A DNA stretch of 23,541 nucleotides from Verrucomicrobiota bacterium (GTDB taxonomy: Bacteria; Verrucomicrobiota; Verrucomicrobiia; Chthoniobacterales; UBA10450), in NCBI GenBank assembly GCA_003217965.1, contig QHNB01000090.1, forward strand, positions 1-23,541, read 5' to 3'. Positions within the stretch are counted from its first letter, which is position 1, and each line of letters begins with the position of its first letter. Positions 21,778 through 23,541 of the stretch are shown here, one piece after another. The position numbers were made by a program, and so were the translations under genes. The notes under the pieces were generated by a model. It saw nothing but the letters and a program-made list of their open reading frames with translations. It was not told the DNA's origin and searched no databases.

Positions 21778-22740
21778 TTAATTCGCCGCAGCCTGTGCCC
21801 GCCAGTTATCGAGCTGACTGGCGGACCGCGAGCAACCGAGCGTGCACGTCGCGTGACACGCCTTGTAGCTGTAGAATTGCTCGCGCAAATCCCTGACCGT
21901 GTAATCCACTAATGGCTTCGACCAGAGCGTGCGGGTCTGCGAGCACCAGTTCACCCGGCCAAATTCATCGATATAAAGATAACGGCTGCCCGCCCGGCAT
22001 TTGAACGGCGACGACCCGTCGCGCACGAGACGTTTTCGGTAGCCGGAAAAATCCATCCAGCTTTTGGGTAACTTCTTGACGATGCGCTCGAAAACCTGAA
22101 GCTCCTGCTCGTTCAACTTCAGCTGCCCATATTTATCATGTACGAGGAGAACGCGCGGCGTAAAACCCATCTGACTCGCGAACGCCAAAACCTCTTCAGC
22201 CTCCCCCGGCGGGCAAGCGCCGATCACTCCGCTGACGGTGACGCGGAATTTCGCGTAATCGCGCAGCCATTCGAGACGTTTCCGCAAATTGTTCAGCACT
22301 TTCTGCGTGGTGTCGTTGCCATTAACGCCATCGATCGAGATTTGCATTTCCTGCAACCCCGCGTCGTTGAGTTCGTTGATCAGCTCAGGTTTCAAAAAGA
22401 AACCATTCGTGATCATTCCCGTGCGGAAAAAACGAAGCTCGCGGCATTTACGAATGAGGCGCGGCAGATCGGGATGAAGCGTCGGCTCGCCCCCGGTAAG
22501 GGAGATTCCGAACGTGCCGAGATTCTTCAGTTTTCGCAGCTGCGCTTCGAGCATTTCGATGGGAATCGGGTCGCTGGTTTTATCGAACTCCGTGCAATAT
22601 GTGCAGGAAAGATTGCAGCGGCGAATGATCACCATTTGTGCTAGCAACGGGCTGTATCGCAATCGGAACGACATCCCGGGCACGTGTTCTTCCGAGCGCG
22701 TTGCAAGTATGGGCGTGGCTGTTAATTGTGCGGTCGGCAT
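21778..22740 (-). CDS. Radical SAM protein with C-terminal SPASM-like cysteine region (copy 2)
   Basis: A protein of 320 residues from the ATG at 22740. A TTG at 22824 with AGGTGG seven bases upstream would give 348 residues and is a real alternative. The cluster motif is C42-xxx-C46-xx-C49 (RRCNLSCTYCTEF), followed by SLTGGEPTLHPD, MITNGFFLKPEL and LQEMQISIDGV. The C-terminal cysteines (PFKCRAGSRYLYID, VNWCSQTRT, YKACHATCTLGCS) match the pattern of copy 1. The two proteins are paralogues, and both sit beside lipid head-group genes. This one leads the minus-strand block (ABC remnant, flippase, dehydrogenase, nucleotidyltransferase, CDP-alcohol phosphotransferase). The reaction is unknown. Modification of a head group or of a small peptide is possible. 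Confidence 0.85.
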   Translation of the reverse strand: MPTAQLTATPILATRSEEHVPGMSFRLRYSPLLAQMVIIRRCNLSCTYCTEFDKTSDPIPIEMLEAQLRKLKNLGTFGISLTGGEPTLHPDLPRLIRKCRELRFFRTGMITNGFFLKPELINELNDAGLQEMQISIDGVNGNDTTQKVLNNLRKRLEWLRDYAKFRVTVSGVIGACPPGEAEEVLAFASQMGFTPRVLLVHDKYGQLKLNEQELQVFERIVKKLPKSWMDFSGYRKRLVRDGSSPFKCRAGSRYLYIDEFGRVNWCSQTRTLWSKPLVDYTVRDLREQFYSYKACHATCTLGCSRSASQLDNWRAQAAAN

Positions 22741-22871
22741 TGCGAAAATGGTGCGCCCGGCCAGCTGGCCAAAGGTTGGCCGGGAAAGAGTTACTCGCTT
22801 AACACCGGAATCGTCCCGACGCAATTCTTATCCACCTAGTTTCGTCCCGGAAACCGGGGCTTAAATGGATC

Positions 22872-23541
22872 ATGAAGGTTGTAATCTTGGCGGATGCGCC
22901 CGCCGCATTAATCGAGCTTTGCGGCATCTCGTTGATCGAGCGTTTGCTCCGGACGCTACAACGTGTTGAGGTGCACAACGCCGTTATTCTTTCGAGCACA
23001 GCGGAAGCATTGGAGAAAGAATTGGCCAGGCCTTCGCCGCCTCGGAGCGAGATCGCATTTAGATTCCAAAGGCGGAACGCGGGGCCGGTGACGATCGAGG
23101 AAATCTGCGGCGCGGGCTCGGAAGGCGATATGCTGTTGGTTCTACCGGGCGATGCCGTTTGGGACGACCGGCTCATCAGTTTGCTCATCACACAAAAGGA
23201 ACCGGCCGCTTTGGTTGACTCCGCTCCGCCGCCATCTTTGGAGACTTTCATTTCCCAAATGCCGGCAACGACGCGCGGGCGGATTTGCGGCGCTGCGGTA
23301 TTGCGTCGTGATTGGACATCGGGTGAAAGCGGACCTTTCTACGAAATTTTGCGCCGCGCCGTGAATGGGGAACGCCTGCCTTTATTGGACATCGCGGCGC
23401 AACCTTCCTACTCGCTCGCAATGCGCCGCGAGCTGAGGCCACTCTGGATTCCCGCGCCGCAGCCTGCGCACCGAAAGCAGGCGGAGCGTCTCATCCTGGA
23501 CGCGGCACAAAAAGGTTCGCTCGATTTGCCGGCCTGGGTGC
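22872..23541 (+). CDS. Nucleotidyltransferase-like domain protein, paralogue of the fused CDP-alcohol phosphotransferase (3' end outside window)
   Basis: The ATG at 22872 opens 223 codons to the window edge. The product matches the N-terminal half of the 16681-17967 protein along its whole visible length: MKVVILADAPAALIELCGIS aligns with its start, RRNAGPVTIEE with RRTGPVTLEQ, RGRICGAAVLRRDW with RGRFCGAALLSRDW, and RLILDAAQKGSLDLPAWV with NVILNAAQKGTLDIPALV. As in the paralogue, the GxGxR and K-P motifs of active nucleotidyltransferases are absent. A CDP-alcohol phosphotransferase domain is expected just beyond the window edge, as inferred from the paralogue. It is divergent from the radical SAM gene, with 47-131 bp between starts depending on which start that gene uses, so a shared promoter region is likely. 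Confidence 0.75.
   Translation, partial: MKVVILADAPAALIELCGISLIERLLRTLQRVEVHNAVILSSTAEALEKELARPSPPRSEIAFRFQRRNAGPVTIEEICGAGSEGDMLLVLPGDAVWDDRLISLLITQKEPAALVDSAPPPSLETFISQMPATTRGRICGAAVLRRDWTSGESGPFYEILRRAVNGERLPLLDIAAQPSYSLAMRRELRPLWIPAPQPAHRKQAERLILDAAQKGSLDLPAWV

Noticed and set aside
1..23541. CRISPR array, insertion sequence or rRNA
   Set aside because: No regularly spaced repeats, transposase-like reading frame or rRNA-like sequence was seen on either strand.

Overview
The window is about 23.5 kb of a Gram-negative bacterial genome. The evidence for Gram-negative is a TolC-type outer-membrane protein, a GT9 (heptosyltransferase-type) glycosyltransferase and a LolD-like ATPase remnant. 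The moderately high GC content, the radical SAM and CDP-alcohol phosphotransferase genes and the eukaryote-like lipid enzymes suggest a soil or environmental lineage such as Verrucomicrobiota or Acidobacteriota. That placement is a guess; no taxonomic marker is present.

Left part (1-2319): on the minus strand, moeA (molybdenum cofactor synthesis), a MarR-type repressor and the start of an outer-membrane efflux protein run in one direction. A tRNA-Ser(GCU) gene follows on the plus strand. The last 16 bases of the tRNA gene are repeated 82 bp further on, as at an attachment site. The next ~5 kb looks like an accessory zone: a PAPS-dependent sulfotransferase and two large polytopic membrane proteins of GT-C-like appearance in convergent orientation.

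Centre (7298-12543, plus strand): this is the most interesting part. Five genes sit in tight order: a desaturase closely resembling dihydroceramide delta-4 desaturase (DES1/DEGS), a fatty-acid 2-hydroxylase of the Scs7/FA2H type, a serine palmitoyltransferase-like alpha-oxoamine synthase, a canonical CDP-alcohol phosphotransferase, and a GNAT protein of the YghO/bacterial ceramide synthase-like type. Together they read as a pathway for a desaturated, 2-hydroxylated ceramide carrying a phospho-headgroup, which is an unusually eukaryote-like sphingolipid for a bacterium. A predicted promoter and a possible 42-codon leader ORF precede the synthase. A hairpin at 12575-12591 closes the block.

Right part (12599-23541): a radical SAM enzyme (minus), then a GT-C/ArnT-like glycosyltransferase and a GT9 glycosyltransferase (plus). 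An apparent minus-strand operon follows: a second radical SAM enzyme, a broken LolD-like ATPase, a Wzx-type flippase, a short-chain dehydrogenase, a CTP-type nucleotidyltransferase and a fused nucleotidyltransferase-like/CDP-alcohol phosphotransferase. A divergent paralogue of the fused protein begins at 22872 and runs off the window. My inference is a second head-group module (activation as CDP-alcohol, transfer to lipid, glycosylation, flipping) that decorates the lipid made in the centre. The short-chain dehydrogenase is a candidate 3-ketosphinganine reductase.
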